The translations under genes were made by a program, and so were the position numbers. DNA of 64,000 bases, taken from the NCBI RefSeq assembly GCF_900215535.1, contig NZ_OCND01000006.1, positions 124,001-188,000 on the forward strand, read 5' to 3'. Position 1 is the first letter of the stretch. Every line of letters begins with the position of its first letter. This document shows positions 17,407 through 26,636 of this stretch, piece after piece. Under the pieces are notes generated by a model. That model was not told where the DNA came from. It made no database searches and saw nothing but the letters and a program-made list of their open reading frames with translations. The stretch comes from Pseudoxanthomonas wuyuanensis (lineage in GTDB: Bacteria > Pseudomonadota > Gammaproteobacteria > Xanthomonadales > Xanthomonadaceae).

Positions 17407-18894
17407 AATCTCCTCGGCGCGGGCGGCCAGGATCAGCGCCGCGGCGCGTTCCTCGTCCAGCCCCTCGATGCCGAACTCGACCACTTCGTCTGCCGCCAGG
17501 TCGGACAGGTCCTCGCTGGTGCGGACACCATGCGAAGCCAGCGCGTAGGCGGTTTCCTCGTCCATGCCTTCCAATGCCAGCAGGTCTTCGGCCGGCTGAT
17601 GCTCTTCCAGGCCCTCTTCCTCGGCCAGCGCTTCGTTCAACAGCGCGTCGCGGGCACGGGCGCGCAGCTCTTCCACGATGTCCTCGTCGAAGCCTTCCAC
17701 CGCCAGCAGCTCGCCGACCGGCACATAGGCGATTTCCTCGACAGTGTTGAAGCCCTCGCTGACCAGGATGGCGGCGATTTCCTCGTCCACTTCCAGCTTG
17801 TCCATGAACAGCTGGCGGGCCACGGCCTGCTCGGCCTCGGACTTGGCGGCGACCTGGTCCTGGGTCATCACGTTCAGCTGCCAACCGGTCAGGCGGCTGG
17901 CCAGGCGCACGTTCTGGCCGCCCTTGCCGATGGCCTGGGCCAGGCGGTCTTCGGCCACGGCCAGATCCATCGAATGCTTTTCTTCATCGACGATGATCGA
18001 CTGCACTTCCGCCGGCGCCATCGCGTTGATGACGAAGGTGGCCGGATTGTCGTTCCACAGCACGATGTCCACGCGCTCGCCGTTGAGCTCGTTGGACACC
18101 GCCTGCACGCGCGAACCGCGCATGCCGATGCAGGCGCCGATGGGGTCGGTACGGGTGTCGTGGGCCAGCACCGCGATCTTGGCGCGGTCGCCGGGGTCGC
18201 GCGCGCAGGCCTTGATCTCGACCAGGCCCTGGCCCACTTCCGGCACTTCCAGCTTGAACAGCTCGATCATGAATTCCGGTGCGGCGCGGCTGATGAACAG
18301 CTGCGGGCCGCGCGGTTCGGAGCGCACGTCGAACAGATAGCCGCGCACGCGGTCGCCGGCGCGCAGCACATCGCGCGGGATGCCCTTGTCCTTGGGGATA
18401 AAGGCTTCCGCGTTGCCGCCCAGGTCCACGTAGATGTTGCCGCGCTCGGCGCGCTTGACCACACCGGTGACCAGTTCGCCCACCCGGTCCTTCCAGGCAT
18501 CCACCACCTGCGCGCGCTCGGCTTCGCGCACGCGCTGCACGATGACCTGCTTGGCGGCCTGGGCGGCGATGCGGCCGAAATCCGGGTTTTCGATCTGCTC
18601 TTCGATCCAGTCGCCGACTTCGGCGCCGTCGCTCTCGTCGACCGCGTCCATCAGGCGGATCTGGCGGTCGGGCGATTCCATCACCACGTCGTCGGCCACC
18701 ACTTCCCAGCGGCGGAAGGTTTCGTAGGTGCCGTCCTTGTGGTCGATGGTGACGCGCACCTGCACGTCCTGCTCCGGGTAACGCTTCTTGGCGGCGGACG
18801 CCAGCGCGGCTTCGATCGCATCGAAGATCACTTCGCGCGGCACGCCTTTTTCATTGGCCACCGCGTCCACCACCAGCAACAATTCCTTACTCAT
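17383..18894 (-). CDS. nusA: Transcription termination/antitermination factor NusA
   Basis: This 503-residue protein binds RNA polymerase and nascent RNA and controls pausing, termination and rRNA antitermination. Order of domains: N-terminal polymerase-binding domain (MSKELLLVVDAVANEKG to about 125), S1 domain (GELVTGVVKRAERGNIYVDL, about 135-200), KH1 with GACIGMRGSRVQAVSNEL, KH2 with LAQAIGKGGQNVRLAS, and two acidic AR-type repeats after residue 350. Length matches the E. coli protein. The start lies 3 bases after the rimP stop, so the two are co-translated. Confidence 0.97.
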   Translation of the reverse strand: MSKELLLVVDAVANEKGVPREVIFDAIEAALASAAKKRYPEQDVQVRVTIDHKDGTYETFRRWEVVADDVVMESPDRQIRLMDAVDESDGAEVGDWIEEQIENPDFGRIAAQAAKQVIVQRVREAERAQVVDAWKDRVGELVTGVVKRAERGNIYVDLGGNAEAFIPKDKGIPRDVLRAGDRVRGYLFDVRSEPRGPQLFISRAAPEFMIELFKLEVPEVGQGLVEIKACARDPGDRAKIAVLAHDTRTDPIGACIGMRGSRVQAVSNELNGERVDIVLWNDNPATFVINAMAPAEVQSIIVDEEKHSMDLAVAEDRLAQAIGKGGQNVRLASRLTGWQLNVMTQDQVAAKSEAEQAVARQLFMDKLEVDEEIAAILVSEGFNTVEEIAYVPVGELLAVEGFDEDIVEELRARARDALLNEALAEEEGLEEHQPAEDLLALEGMDEETAYALASHGVRTSEDLSDLAADEVVEFGIEGLDEERAAALILAARAEEIARLERGE

Positions 18895-18897
18895 CTA

Positions 18898-19518
18898 TCA
18901 CTCCGCGCGCGGCTTTGCGGCCGCCGGTTGGTTGGGTTTTTTCTTGCCTGTCTTTTTCGGAGCCGGCTTGCCTGCTCCGGATTTCTTGGAAGCGGCCTGC
19001 TTGCCGCCTCCGGATTTCGGTTTTTCCGGCGCCAGACCCAGCGCCGCCCAGTCCGGCACCAGCCGCGCCTTGTCGATGTTGTCGAAGGCGACGATCAATT
19101 CGGCGCCGTCGACCGTGAACGCCACGCGGTCGCCGTCGATACGGGTAATTTCGCCCTGCAAGCGGCGGCGCCCTTCCTGCGGCAGCTTCAGCGCGACCTT
19201 GGCGACCTGGCCCTGGTAGCGCGCCAACTGGTCCAGCGTGAACAGCGGCCTGTCGATGCCGGGAGAGGATACCTCCAACGTGTAGTTGCCGGAAATCGGA
19301 TCCTCCACGTCCAGTTGCGCCGAGACCTCGCGGCTGACCGCCTCGCAATCGTCGATGCCGACCATGCGTTCAGGCTGCTCGTTCTCCGGCACGTCGATGT
19401 AAAGCCGCAGCGTGGCGCCGCCCGGCGCCGGCAGATATTCGGCGCCCAGCAGCTCAAGCCCGAGGGCCTGTACCGTCGGGGCCAGCAGGTTAGCGATTTG
19501 GATTGCCTTGTCGCTCAC
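18898..19518 (-). CDS. rimP: Ribosome maturation factor RimP
   Basis: This 206-residue protein is needed for efficient 30S maturation. The family core (about 1-165) includes [39 protein letters not shown] and [16 protein letters not shown] Lys/Ala/Pro-rich tail of roughly 40 residues follows ([18 protein letters not shown] and onwards); it is absent from the E. coli protein and looks disordered, possibly RNA-binding. It is the first protein gene after the initiator tRNA. Confidence 0.96.
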   Translation of the reverse strand: MSDKAIQIANLLAPTVQALGLELLGAEYLPAPGGATLRLYIDVPENEQPERMVGIDDCEAVSREVSAQLDVEDPISGNYTLEVSSPGIDRPLFTLDQLARYQGQVAKVALKLPQEGRRRLQGEITRIDGDRVAFTVDGAELIVAFDNIDKARLVPDWAALGLAPEKPKSGGGKQAASKKSGAGKPAPKKTGKKKPNQPAAAKPRAE

Positions 19519-19652
19519 ATGGTGACCTTTGGCCAGGAGATTGGAACTGGGGGTGCGGAAACGACAAAGGGCCCGATGGGCCCCTTGTCCGATACGCTGG
19601 ATTCCGGTGCGAAGATGGGAACATTCATCTTCGCGTGCCCGAGTTTCAGTTT

Positions 19653-19683
19653 CCCGGCGGTTCCCGATAGAGAAACCGCCGGG
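19653..19683 (-). terminator. Hairpin between metY and rimP
   Basis: A perfect 10-bp stem CCCGGCGGTT/AACCGCCGGG with an 11-base loop begins 10 bases past the CCA end of the initiator tRNA. There is no T tract, so it is more likely a processing or attenuation structure than a strong terminator. A second GGGCCC-type hairpin lies closer to rimP, near 19575-19595. Confidence 0.45.
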
Positions 19684-19693
19684 CCTGAAAACT

Positions 19694-19770
19694 TGGTAGC
19701 GGGGGCAGGATTTGAACCTGCGACCTTCGGGTTATGAGCCCGACGAGCTGCCAGACTGCTCCACCCCGCA
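19694..19770 (-). tRNA. metY: Initiator tRNA-fMet (CAT)
   Basis: The minus strand folds as a full tRNA with anticodon CAT and an encoded CCA end. Initiator hallmarks are visible: three consecutive G-C pairs next to the anticodon loop (CGGG CTCATAA CCCG) and an unpaired 1-72 position. Here that position is T1 opposite T72, while E. coli has C1-A72. The body GCGGGGTGGAGCAG matches initiator tRNAs. Position upstream of rimP-nusA-infB equals that of E. coli metY. Confidence 0.95.
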
Positions 19771-19781
19771 GCAGAAGCGGA

Positions 19782-19810
19782 ATTATGACGATTCAGGGAG
19801 TTTATTGCAA
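19782..19810 (-). promoter_or_regulatory. Sigma-70 promoter for metY-rimP-nusA-infB
   Basis: On the minus strand TTGCAA (19805-19810) and CATAAT (19782-19787) are exactly 17 bases apart. Transcription would start about 5-7 bases before the tRNA. An 8-bp inverted repeat (GATTCAGG at 19790-19797 and its complement at 19812-19819) overlaps the spacer and could be an operator or the last hairpin after nuoN. Confidence 0.72.
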
Positions 19811-19925
19811 GCCTGAATCGCATCGAAAACAAAATACGCCAACAACGCTGCAACCGATGGACGCCAAAGCCAGCGGCAAGCGCAGGTATCAGCCTTCAGT
19901 CGCCGGACGGTACCGGCGGCGGCAC

Positions 19926-21374
19926 TCAGACGGCGAATGCCTGCTGGCACCAGGCCATGATCGGGTTCCAGGCGATGCCCAGCGCCAGCAATGCGAGCGC
20001 GTTGACGCCGAACACGATCGGCACCACCCGGTCCTTGCGCGGCGGCGGTGCCGGACCGACCGGTTCATCGAAGTACATCACCTTGATCACGCGCAGGTAA
20101 TAGAACGCGCCTATCACCGCGCAGACCACGCCCAGGATGGCCAGCCACAGGAAGCCGCCCTCGAGCACGGCGCCCAGCACCACCAGCTTGGCCCAGAATC
20201 CCAGGAACGGCGGCACGCCGGCCAGCGAGGCCATCACGCACAGGACCAGGCCGGCCTGCCAGGGGTTACGCGAGCTCAGGCCCTTGAAATCGTCGATCTT
20301 GTCGGCTTCGAAGCCCTGCCGCGACAGCACGATGATGGCGCCGAACGAGGCCGCCGACATGATCGCGTAGCTGATCGCGTAGAACATCGCCGCCGAATAA
20401 CCCTGGGTGCCGCCGCCGACGAAACCCAGCAGCAGGAAGCCGACATGCGACACGGTCGAATAGGCCAGCATGCGCTTCAGATTGCTCTGCGCAATGGCAA
20501 TCACGTTGCCGATGATCAGCGACGCCGCCGCCAGCCCGGCCAGCAGCCACTGCCATTGCTCGGCGGTAGCGCCGACGCCGGTTTCCAGCAGCCGGTAGGC
20601 CATGCCGAATGCGGCCAGCTTGGGACCGGTGCTGATGAACAGCGTCACCGGGGTCGGCGCGCCGTGGTAGACGTCCGGCAACCACATATGGAACGGCGCG
20701 GCGCCCAGCTTGAAGGCGACGCCGGCGACCATGAACACCACCCCGGTCAGCAACAGGCTGCGGTCGGCAAGCCCGGCGATGGCGGCATTGATGCCGCCCA
20801 GGTCCAGCGTGCCGGTGGCGCCGTAGATCAGCGACATGCCGTACAGCAGCAGACCCGAGGCCAGCGAACCCAGCACGATGTACTTCATTGCCGCTTCCGA
20901 GGACAGGCCATCGTCGCGGTTCAGCGCGACCAGCGCGTACGAGCACAGCGCCAGCAGTTCCAGGCCCAGGTAGACCATCACCAGGTTGCCGGCCGAAACC
21001 AGCATCATCATGCCGGCAGTGGCCAGCAACACCAGTACCGGTACCTCGCCTGGATACAGATCGCGTTCGCGCAGGTAGGGCCAGCCGTAGATCAGCGACA
21101 GGCCGCTGACCAGCAGGATCGCCAGCTTGACGACATTGGCCATCACGTCGCGGACGAACATGCCGTTGAATACCGTGCCCTGCCCGCCCACGCCGGCATA
21201 GACCATGTACAGCACCGCCGCCAGCAACAGCAGCGACAGGCCATGGGTGATGATGCGCTGGCGCTTGTCCAGGAACAGGTCCAGCATCAGCAGCGCGAAC
21301 GCCCCGGCGATCAGGGTCACTTCCGGCAGCAGCGGCCACAGGTCGGCGGCGGTGGGTAGCATCGGCGTCGTCAT
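19926..21374 (-). CDS. nuoN: NADH-quinone oxidoreductase subunit N
   Basis: This 482-residue, antiporter-like membrane subunit is one of the three large proton-pumping subunits of complex I. It consists of about 14 hydrophobic helices. Family motifs include EAAMKYIVLGSLASGLLLYG, the KLGAAPFHMWLPDVYHG loop and QSNLKRMLAYSTVSHVG with conserved Lys residues of the channel. It is the last gene of the nuo operon and starts 9 bases after nuoM. Confidence 0.96.
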   Translation of the reverse strand: MTTPMLPTAADLWPLLPEVTLIAGAFALLMLDLFLDKRQRIITHGLSLLLLAAVLYMVYAGVGGQGTVFNGMFVRDVMANVVKLAILLVSGLSLIYGWPYLRERDLYPGEVPVLVLLATAGMMMLVSAGNLVMVYLGLELLALCSYALVALNRDDGLSSEAAMKYIVLGSLASGLLLYGMSLIYGATGTLDLGGINAAIAGLADRSLLLTGVVFMVAGVAFKLGAAPFHMWLPDVYHGAPTPVTLFISTGPKLAAFGMAYRLLETGVGATAEQWQWLLAGLAAASLIIGNVIAIAQSNLKRMLAYSTVSHVGFLLLGFVGGGTQGYSAAMFYAISYAIMSAASFGAIIVLSRQGFEADKIDDFKGLSSRNPWQAGLVLCVMASLAGVPPFLGFWAKLVVLGAVLEGGFLWLAILGVVCAVIGAFYYLRVIKVMYFDEPVGPAPPPRKDRVVPIVFGVNALALLALGIAWNPIMAWCQQAFAV

Positions 21375-21383
21375 CGTTCTTCC

Positions 21384-22895
21384 TTACAGCTTGCTGTTGG
21401 CGAGCTGCATCGCCAGTTGCGCTATCGAGGGCTCCATCAGGTCGGTCAGCGGCTTGGGATACAGGCCGATGGCCAGCACGCCGGCCGCAAACACGCCCAG
21501 CACCAGCGCCTCGCGCGCATTGATGTCCTTCAGTTCGGCGACGTGGGCATTGGCCACTTCGCCGTACATGACCCGCTTGATCAGCCACAGCGTATAGGCC
21601 GCGCCGATGACCAGCGTGCTGGCGGCGGCCAGCGCAATCAGCGGATGCTTCTGGAAGCTGGCCACGATGACCATGAATTCGCCGACGAAGCCGCTGGTGC
21701 CCGGCAGGCCGGCGTTGGCCATGCCGAACAGCACGAAGAACACCGCGAACCACGGCATCACATTGGCCACGCCGCCGTAGTCCTTGATCATGCGGGTGTG
21801 CATGCGGTCGTACAGCACGCCGACGCAGGAGAACATGGCGCCGGAAACGAAGCCGTGCGAGATCATCTGCACCATCGCGCCCTGCAGGCCCAGCCGCGCG
21901 CCGTCCAGGTTGCCGTAGTCGCGCATCATGCCGAAGGCGATGAAGATGCCCAGCGTGACGAAGCCCATGTGCGAAACCGACGAATAGGCGATCAGCTTCT
22001 TCATGTCGTCCTGCACCAGCGCCACCAGGCCGACGTAGATCACGCCGATCAGCGACAGCACGATCAGCAGCGTGGCCCACTCGTAGCCGGCATCGGGCAC
22101 GATCGGCAGGCTGAAGCGCAGGAAGCCGTAGCCGCCGATCTTCAGCATGATCGCCGCCAGGATCACCGAACCGGCGGTCGGCGCCTCGACGTGGGCATCC
22201 GGCAGCCAGGTGTGCACCGGGAACATCGGCACCTTGACCGCGAAGGCGATCAGGAAGGCGAAGAACAGCCAGGTCTGCTCCTTGGCGTTGAGCTGCAATG
22301 CGTACAGATCCGCCAGCTGGAAGCTGCCCCCCTTGTTGTACAGGTAGATCAGCCCGATCAGCATGAACACCGAGCCGAGGAAGGTGTACAGGAAGAACTT
22401 CAACGAGGCATAGATGCGGCGCGGACCGCCCCAGACGCCGATGATCAGGAACATCGGGATCAGCATGGCTTCGAAGAACACGTAGAACAGCATCGCGTCC
22501 ATCGCGCAGAACACGCCGATCATCATGCCTTCCAGGAACAGGAACGCCGCCACGTACTGGCTGACCCGCTTCTCGACCGAGCCCCAGGCGCCCACCAGCG
22601 CCAGCACCGTGGTCAGCGTGGTCAGCACGATCAGCGCCACCGAAATGCCGTCGGCGCCCAGCGAATACCAGATCTTGAATGCCGGCACCCAGGCATGCTT
22701 CTCGGCGAACTGCATGCCCGGATCGGCGAAATCGAACCCGGTCAGCAACGGGATGCTGATGGCGAAGGTCGCCAATGACACGACCAGCGCCAGCCAGCGC
22801 GCTGCGCTGGCGCGGGCATTGCCCAGGGCAAGCACCAGCGCACCGCCGACAATCGGCAGCCAGATCAGAAGACTAAGCAAGGGCCAGTTCGACAC
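21384..22895 (-). CDS. nuoM: NADH-quinone oxidoreductase subunit M
   Basis: This 503-residue antiporter-like proton-pumping subunit carries the key residues of the family, for example KVPMFPVHTWLPDAHVEAPT, LIAYSSVSHMGFVTLG and MLFYVFFEAMLIPMFLIIG with the TM5 glutamate. The start codon at 22895 is GTG (SNWPLLSLLIWLP follows). It lies between nuoL, with a 47-base gap, and nuoN. Confidence 0.96.
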   Translation of the reverse strand: MSNWPLLSLLIWLPIVGGALVLALGNARASAARWLALVVSLATFAISIPLLTGFDFADPGMQFAEKHAWVPAFKIWYSLGADGISVALIVLTTLTTVLALVGAWGSVEKRVSQYVAAFLFLEGMMIGVFCAMDAMLFYVFFEAMLIPMFLIIGVWGGPRRIYASLKFFLYTFLGSVFMLIGLIYLYNKGGSFQLADLYALQLNAKEQTWLFFAFLIAFAVKVPMFPVHTWLPDAHVEAPTAGSVILAAIMLKIGGYGFLRFSLPIVPDAGYEWATLLIVLSLIGVIYVGLVALVQDDMKKLIAYSSVSHMGFVTLGIFIAFGMMRDYGNLDGARLGLQGAMVQMISHGFVSGAMFSCVGVLYDRMHTRMIKDYGGVANVMPWFAVFFVLFGMANAGLPGTSGFVGEFMVIVASFQKHPLIALAAASTLVIGAAYTLWLIKRVMYGEVANAHVAELKDINAREALVLGVFAAGVLAIGLYPKPLTDLMEPSIAQLAMQLANSKL

Positions 22896-22942
22896 GTGTG
22901 ATATCCGTTAGTTCAGCGCCAGGGCGTTCATCGCCAGCGGTT

Positions 22943-25153
22943 TCATTGCCAGAACCGGATGAGCACGGCCAGCAGGGCAATCAGGCCGAGAATCATCGCG
23001 AAGGCGTAGTGGTAGAGGAAACCGGACTGGGTACGGCGCAGCAGGTTGGCGGCCAGATCGATCAGCCGCGCACTCCCGTTGACCGCAACCCCGTCGATCA
23101 GATGGGTATCGATAGCGCGCGAGACCTTGCCCAGCTTGACGCCGCCGGCGGCAAAACCGCCGATCCAAAGATGGTCTGCCCAGTACTTCTTGTCCAGGAT
23201 GTTGGTCAGGAACGCGCCGATCGTGCTGCTGCGCAGCCTGGCCGGCCATTCGGTCTTCCACAGGTACAGCGCGGAGGCCAGCAGGAAGCCGGTCAGCGCC
23301 AGCCAGAACGGCGCGGCCTTGATGCCGTGCAGCGCGAATTCCCACGGACCATGGAAGGTCTGCTTCAGCTGCAGCACGGTGTCGCGGGCGGGGTTGGCGA
23401 AATCGATCGCGCCCAGGAAGAACGGCAACCGCTCGTGATGCCCGCTCCAGTCGGTGCCGAACAGCATCGGGCCGACCGTGAAATAGCCGATCAGGATCGA
23501 CGGGATGGCCAGCAGGATCAGCGGCACCGTCACCACCCACGGCGATTCGTGCGGCTCATGTACGCCGTGATGGCCGTCATGCCCATGAGCGTCGTGGGCG
23601 TGATCGTCATGGCCATGAGCGCCATGGGTTTCGCGGAAACGTTCCTTGCCATGGAAGGTCAGGTACAGCAACCGGAAGCTGTAGAAACTGGTGACCAGCA
23701 CGCCCAGCAACACCGCCCAGTAGCCGTAGTTGGCGATCCAGCTGCTCGGCCCGCTGATATCCGGCGCCATGGTGCCCATCTCGGCCATCTTGTGGGCGAA
23801 CTCGCCGGCCTGCTCCTTGTGGTGCTTGGCCGCTTCGATGATGGTGTCCTTGGAGTAGAAGCCGGAGAAGAACGGCGTGCCGACCAGCGCCAGCGTGCCG
23901 ATCAGGCTGGTGAAATAAGTAATCGGCATGTACTTGCGCAGACCGCCCATCTTGCGCATGTCCTGCTCATGGTGCATGCCGATGATCACCGAGCCGGCGG
24001 CCAGGAACAGCAGCGCCTTGAAGAACGCGTGGGTCATCAGGTGGAACACCGCCGCCGAATAGGCCGACACGCCCAGTGCGACGGTCATGTAGCCCAGCTG
24101 CGACAGCGTGGAATACGCCACCACGCGCTTGATGTCGTTCTGCACAATGCCGATAAGGCCGGTGAACAACGCAGTGGTTGCGCCGATGAACAGCACGAAA
24201 TCCAGCGCGGTCTGCGACAGCTCGAACAGCGGCGACATCCGCGCCACCATGAAGATGCCCGCGGTGACCATGGTCGCGGCGTGGATCAGCGCCGAGATCG
24301 GGGTCGGGCCTTCCATCGAATCCGGCAGCCAGACGTGCAGCGGCACCTGCGCCGACTTGCCCATCGCACCGATGAACAGGCAGATGCAGATCGCGGTGGC
24401 CAGGAACCAGACCACCGGCTCATCCAGCACCTGCCAGCTCTGCCCGAACAGGTTGATGGCGCCGGACCAGACGGTGACGGCCTTGCCGGCCAGCATCGGC
24501 GCATTGGCGAATACGGTGGCGTAATCCAGCGTGCCGAACATGAACAGCACGCCGGCGATGCCCAGCAGGAAGCCGAAATCGCCGACCCGGTTGACCAGGA
24601 ACGCCTTCATGTTGGCGAACACCGCGCTCGGGCGCTTGAACCAGAAACCGATCAGCAGGTAGGACACCAGGCCCACCGCTTCCCAGCCGAAGAACAGCTG
24701 CAGGAAGTTGTTGCTCATCACCAGCATCAGCATGCTGAAGGTGAACAGCGAGATGTAGCTGAAGAAGCGCTGGTAGCCGGGATCCTCGGCCATGTAGCCG
24801 ATGGTGTAGATATGCACCAGCAGCGAGACGAAGGTGACCACCACCATCATCATCGCGGTCAGCTTGTCGATCATGAAGCCGATGTGGCCGCTGTAGTTGC
24901 CGATCTCGAAGAACGTGTAGACGTTCTGGTTGAACGGCGATGCGCCCTGCCCGACCAGCTGGTACAGCACCCAGCCCGACAACGCGCAGCTGATCGCCAC
25001 GCTGAGGATGGTCGCCCAGTGCGCGCCCGCGCGCCCCACCTGGCGGCCGAACAGGCCGGCGATGATGCTGCCCAGCAACGGCGCCAGCACGATCGCCAGC
25101 AGTACGTTCTTTGAAATCGCCGGCAGTCCGCCGATATGTTCCAGACCAGTCAT
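22943..25153 (-). CDS. nuoL: NADH-quinone oxidoreductase subunit L
   Basis: This 736-residue distal proton-pumping subunit has the long lateral helix at its C-terminus that braces the membrane arm. Typical motifs are QVPLHVWLPDSMEGPTPISA, RVVAYSTLSQLGYM and FFSYISLFTFSMLMLVMSNN. Between late helices, about residues 505-540, there is a striking His/Asp/Gly-rich loop (GHDDHAHDAHGHDGHHG) rich enough to bind metal. It is longer than E. coli NuoL (about 613 residues), mostly in the C-terminal half. It starts 7 bases after nuoK. Confidence 0.96.
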   Translation of the reverse strand: MTGLEHIGGLPAISKNVLLAIVLAPLLGSIIAGLFGRQVGRAGAHWATILSVAISCALSGWVLYQLVGQGASPFNQNVYTFFEIGNYSGHIGFMIDKLTAMMMVVVTFVSLLVHIYTIGYMAEDPGYQRFFSYISLFTFSMLMLVMSNNFLQLFFGWEAVGLVSYLLIGFWFKRPSAVFANMKAFLVNRVGDFGFLLGIAGVLFMFGTLDYATVFANAPMLAGKAVTVWSGAINLFGQSWQVLDEPVVWFLATAICICLFIGAMGKSAQVPLHVWLPDSMEGPTPISALIHAATMVTAGIFMVARMSPLFELSQTALDFVLFIGATTALFTGLIGIVQNDIKRVVAYSTLSQLGYMTVALGVSAYSAAVFHLMTHAFFKALLFLAAGSVIIGMHHEQDMRKMGGLRKYMPITYFTSLIGTLALVGTPFFSGFYSKDTIIEAAKHHKEQAGEFAHKMAEMGTMAPDISGPSSWIANYGYWAVLLGVLVTSFYSFRLLYLTFHGKERFRETHGAHGHDDHAHDAHGHDGHHGVHEPHESPWVVTVPLILLAIPSILIGYFTVGPMLFGTDWSGHHERLPFFLGAIDFANPARDTVLQLKQTFHGPWEFALHGIKAAPFWLALTGFLLASALYLWKTEWPARLRSSTIGAFLTNILDKKYWADHLWIGGFAAGGVKLGKVSRAIDTHLIDGVAVNGSARLIDLAANLLRRTQSGFLYHYAFAMILGLIALLAVLIRFWQ

Positions 25154-25160
25154 CAGTGCA

Positions 25161-25466
25161 TCAGCCTTTGAGCGTATCGACTTCGGCGACGTTGATCGTG
25201 CGCCGGGTGCGGAACAGGGTGACCAGGATCGCCAGGCCGATGGCGGCCTCGGCCGCAGCCACGGTCAGGATGAAGAACACGAAGATCTGCCCGGCGGCAT
25301 CGCCCAGTTCGCGCGAGAAGGCGATGAAGTTGATGTTGACCGACAGCAGCATCAGCTCTATCGACATCAGCAGCACGATGACGTTCTTGCGGTTCAAGAA
25401 AATGCCGGCCAGGCTGATGCAGAACAGCACCGCGCCCAGCGCCAGCAGGTGACCCAGCGTAATCAT
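25161..25466 (-). CDS. nuoK: NADH-quinone oxidoreductase subunit K
   Basis: This 101-residue, three-helix membrane subunit contains the conserved glutamates in [17 protein letters not shown] and in the third helix ([16 protein letters not shown]) that lie on the central proton path of complex I. Length matches the family. The ATG overlaps the nuoJ stop as ATGA, so the two are translationally coupled. Confidence 0.96.
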   Translation of the reverse strand: MITLGHLLALGAVLFCISLAGIFLNRKNVIVLLMSIELMLLSVNINFIAFSRELGDAAGQIFVFFILTVAAAEAAIGLAILVTLFRTRRTINVAEVDTLKG

Positions 25467-26125
25467 GGCTTGCCCTCCCCTTCGCTACCGGCATCGGCCG
25501 GAGGCGGATTGTCCCGCTGCGGCTTTTCGACCGCGACCTTGACCATGCGCAGGCGATCGCTGGCCTTGACCCGCGACTGCTCGGACGGATTCTGGCTCTT
25601 GATGCCTTCGCGCTTGCGCAGCGTCAGCATCACCGCCGCCACCACGGCGACGGTCAGGATGACCGCGGCGAATTCGAACGGCAGCAGGAATTCGGTGAAC
25701 AGGCTGCGCGCCAGCCAGGCGGTATTGGAGACTTCCGCCGCCGCCGACGCTGCGTTGTCCGGGAATGGCGCGGCCATCTTCGCCTTGATGCCGATCAGCA
25801 CCAGCATCTGCACCAGCATCACCACCGCCACCAGCAGGCCGGCCGGCAGAAAGCGCACCCAGCCCTCGCGGATCTTGACGATGTCGATGTCCAGCATCAT
25901 CACCACGAACAGGAACAGCACCATCACCGCGCCCACGTAGACGAGAATCAGCGCCACGCCCAGGAACTCCGCGCCCACCAGCAACCAGGTGCAGGCCACC
26001 GAGAAGAACGTCAGGATCAGGCACAACACCGCATGCACCGGGTTGCGCACGCTGATCACCGCGCCGGCCGAGGCGACCGCGACGGCGGCAAAGGCGTAGA
26101 AACTGATCAATACCCAATCCATCAC
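25463..26125 (-). CDS. nuoJ: NADH-quinone oxidoreductase subunit J
   Basis: This 220-residue membrane subunit has five hydrophobic helices. The conserved [19 protein letters not shown] stretch (about 60-80) corresponds to TM3, whose pi-bulge rearranges during turnover. The C-terminal tail after residue 175 is charged and soluble ([20 protein letters not shown]). It overlaps nuoK by 4 bases and follows nuoI after 6 bases. Confidence 0.95.
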   Translation of the reverse strand: MMDWVLISFYAFAAVAVASAGAVISVRNPVHAVLCLILTFFSVACTWLLVGAEFLGVALILVYVGAVMVLFLFVVMMLDIDIVKIREGWVRFLPAGLLVAVVMLVQMLVLIGIKAKMAAPFPDNAASAAAEVSNTAWLARSLFTEFLLPFEFAAVILTVAVVAAVMLTLRKREGIKSQNPSEQSRVKASDRLRMVKVAVEKPQRDNPPPADAGSEGEGKP

Positions 26126-26131
26126 AGGACC

Positions 26132-26620
26132 TCAGCGGAAAGCGGCGTCGGCGGCGCGGCGCTCGGCGATTTCGGCTTCCAGCCGATCGCCAATCGCCAG
26201 CAGCTGCGGTTTGGTCACGATGTTCTGGCCACGCTTGTCGAAGTGGTACTCCAGCACATGCGTTTCCACGATCGAATCCACCGGGCAGCTTTCCTCGCAA
26301 AAGCCGCAGTAGATGCACTTGAACAGGTCGATGTCGTAGCGCGTGGTGCGGCGGGTGCCGTCCTCGCGCTTGGCCGAGTCGATGGTGATGGCCAGCGCCG
26401 GGCATACCGCCTCGCACAGCTTGCAGGCGATGCAGCGCTCCTCGCCGTTGGGGTAGCGGCGCAGCGCATGCAGGCCGCGGAAGCGCGGCGACTGCGGGAA
26501 CTTCTCCATCGGGTACATCATTGTGTACTTCGGCTTGAAGGCGTACTTCAGCGTCAGCCACAGTCCGCCCAGCAGCTCGAGCAGCATCAGGCTCTTGAAG
26601 AAGTGGATGATCCTATTCAT
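26132..26620 (-). CDS. nuoI: NADH-quinone oxidoreductase subunit I
   Basis: This 162-residue ferredoxin-like subunit carries clusters N6a and N6b. Two 4Fe-4S motifs are visible: [16 protein letters not shown] (about 61-76) and [16 protein letters not shown] (about 100-115). The N-terminal amphipathic helix ([20 protein letters not shown]) places it on the membrane next to NuoH. Length and motifs are normal. Confidence 0.97.
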   Translation of the reverse strand: MNRIIHFFKSLMLLELLGGLWLTLKYAFKPKYTMMYPMEKFPQSPRFRGLHALRRYPNGEERCIACKLCEAVCPALAITIDSAKREDGTRRTTRYDIDLFKCIYCGFCEESCPVDSIVETHVLEYHFDKRGQNIVTKPQLLAIGDRLEAEIAERRAADAAFR

Positions 26621-26636
26621 TTCAGCATGTCCTTAA

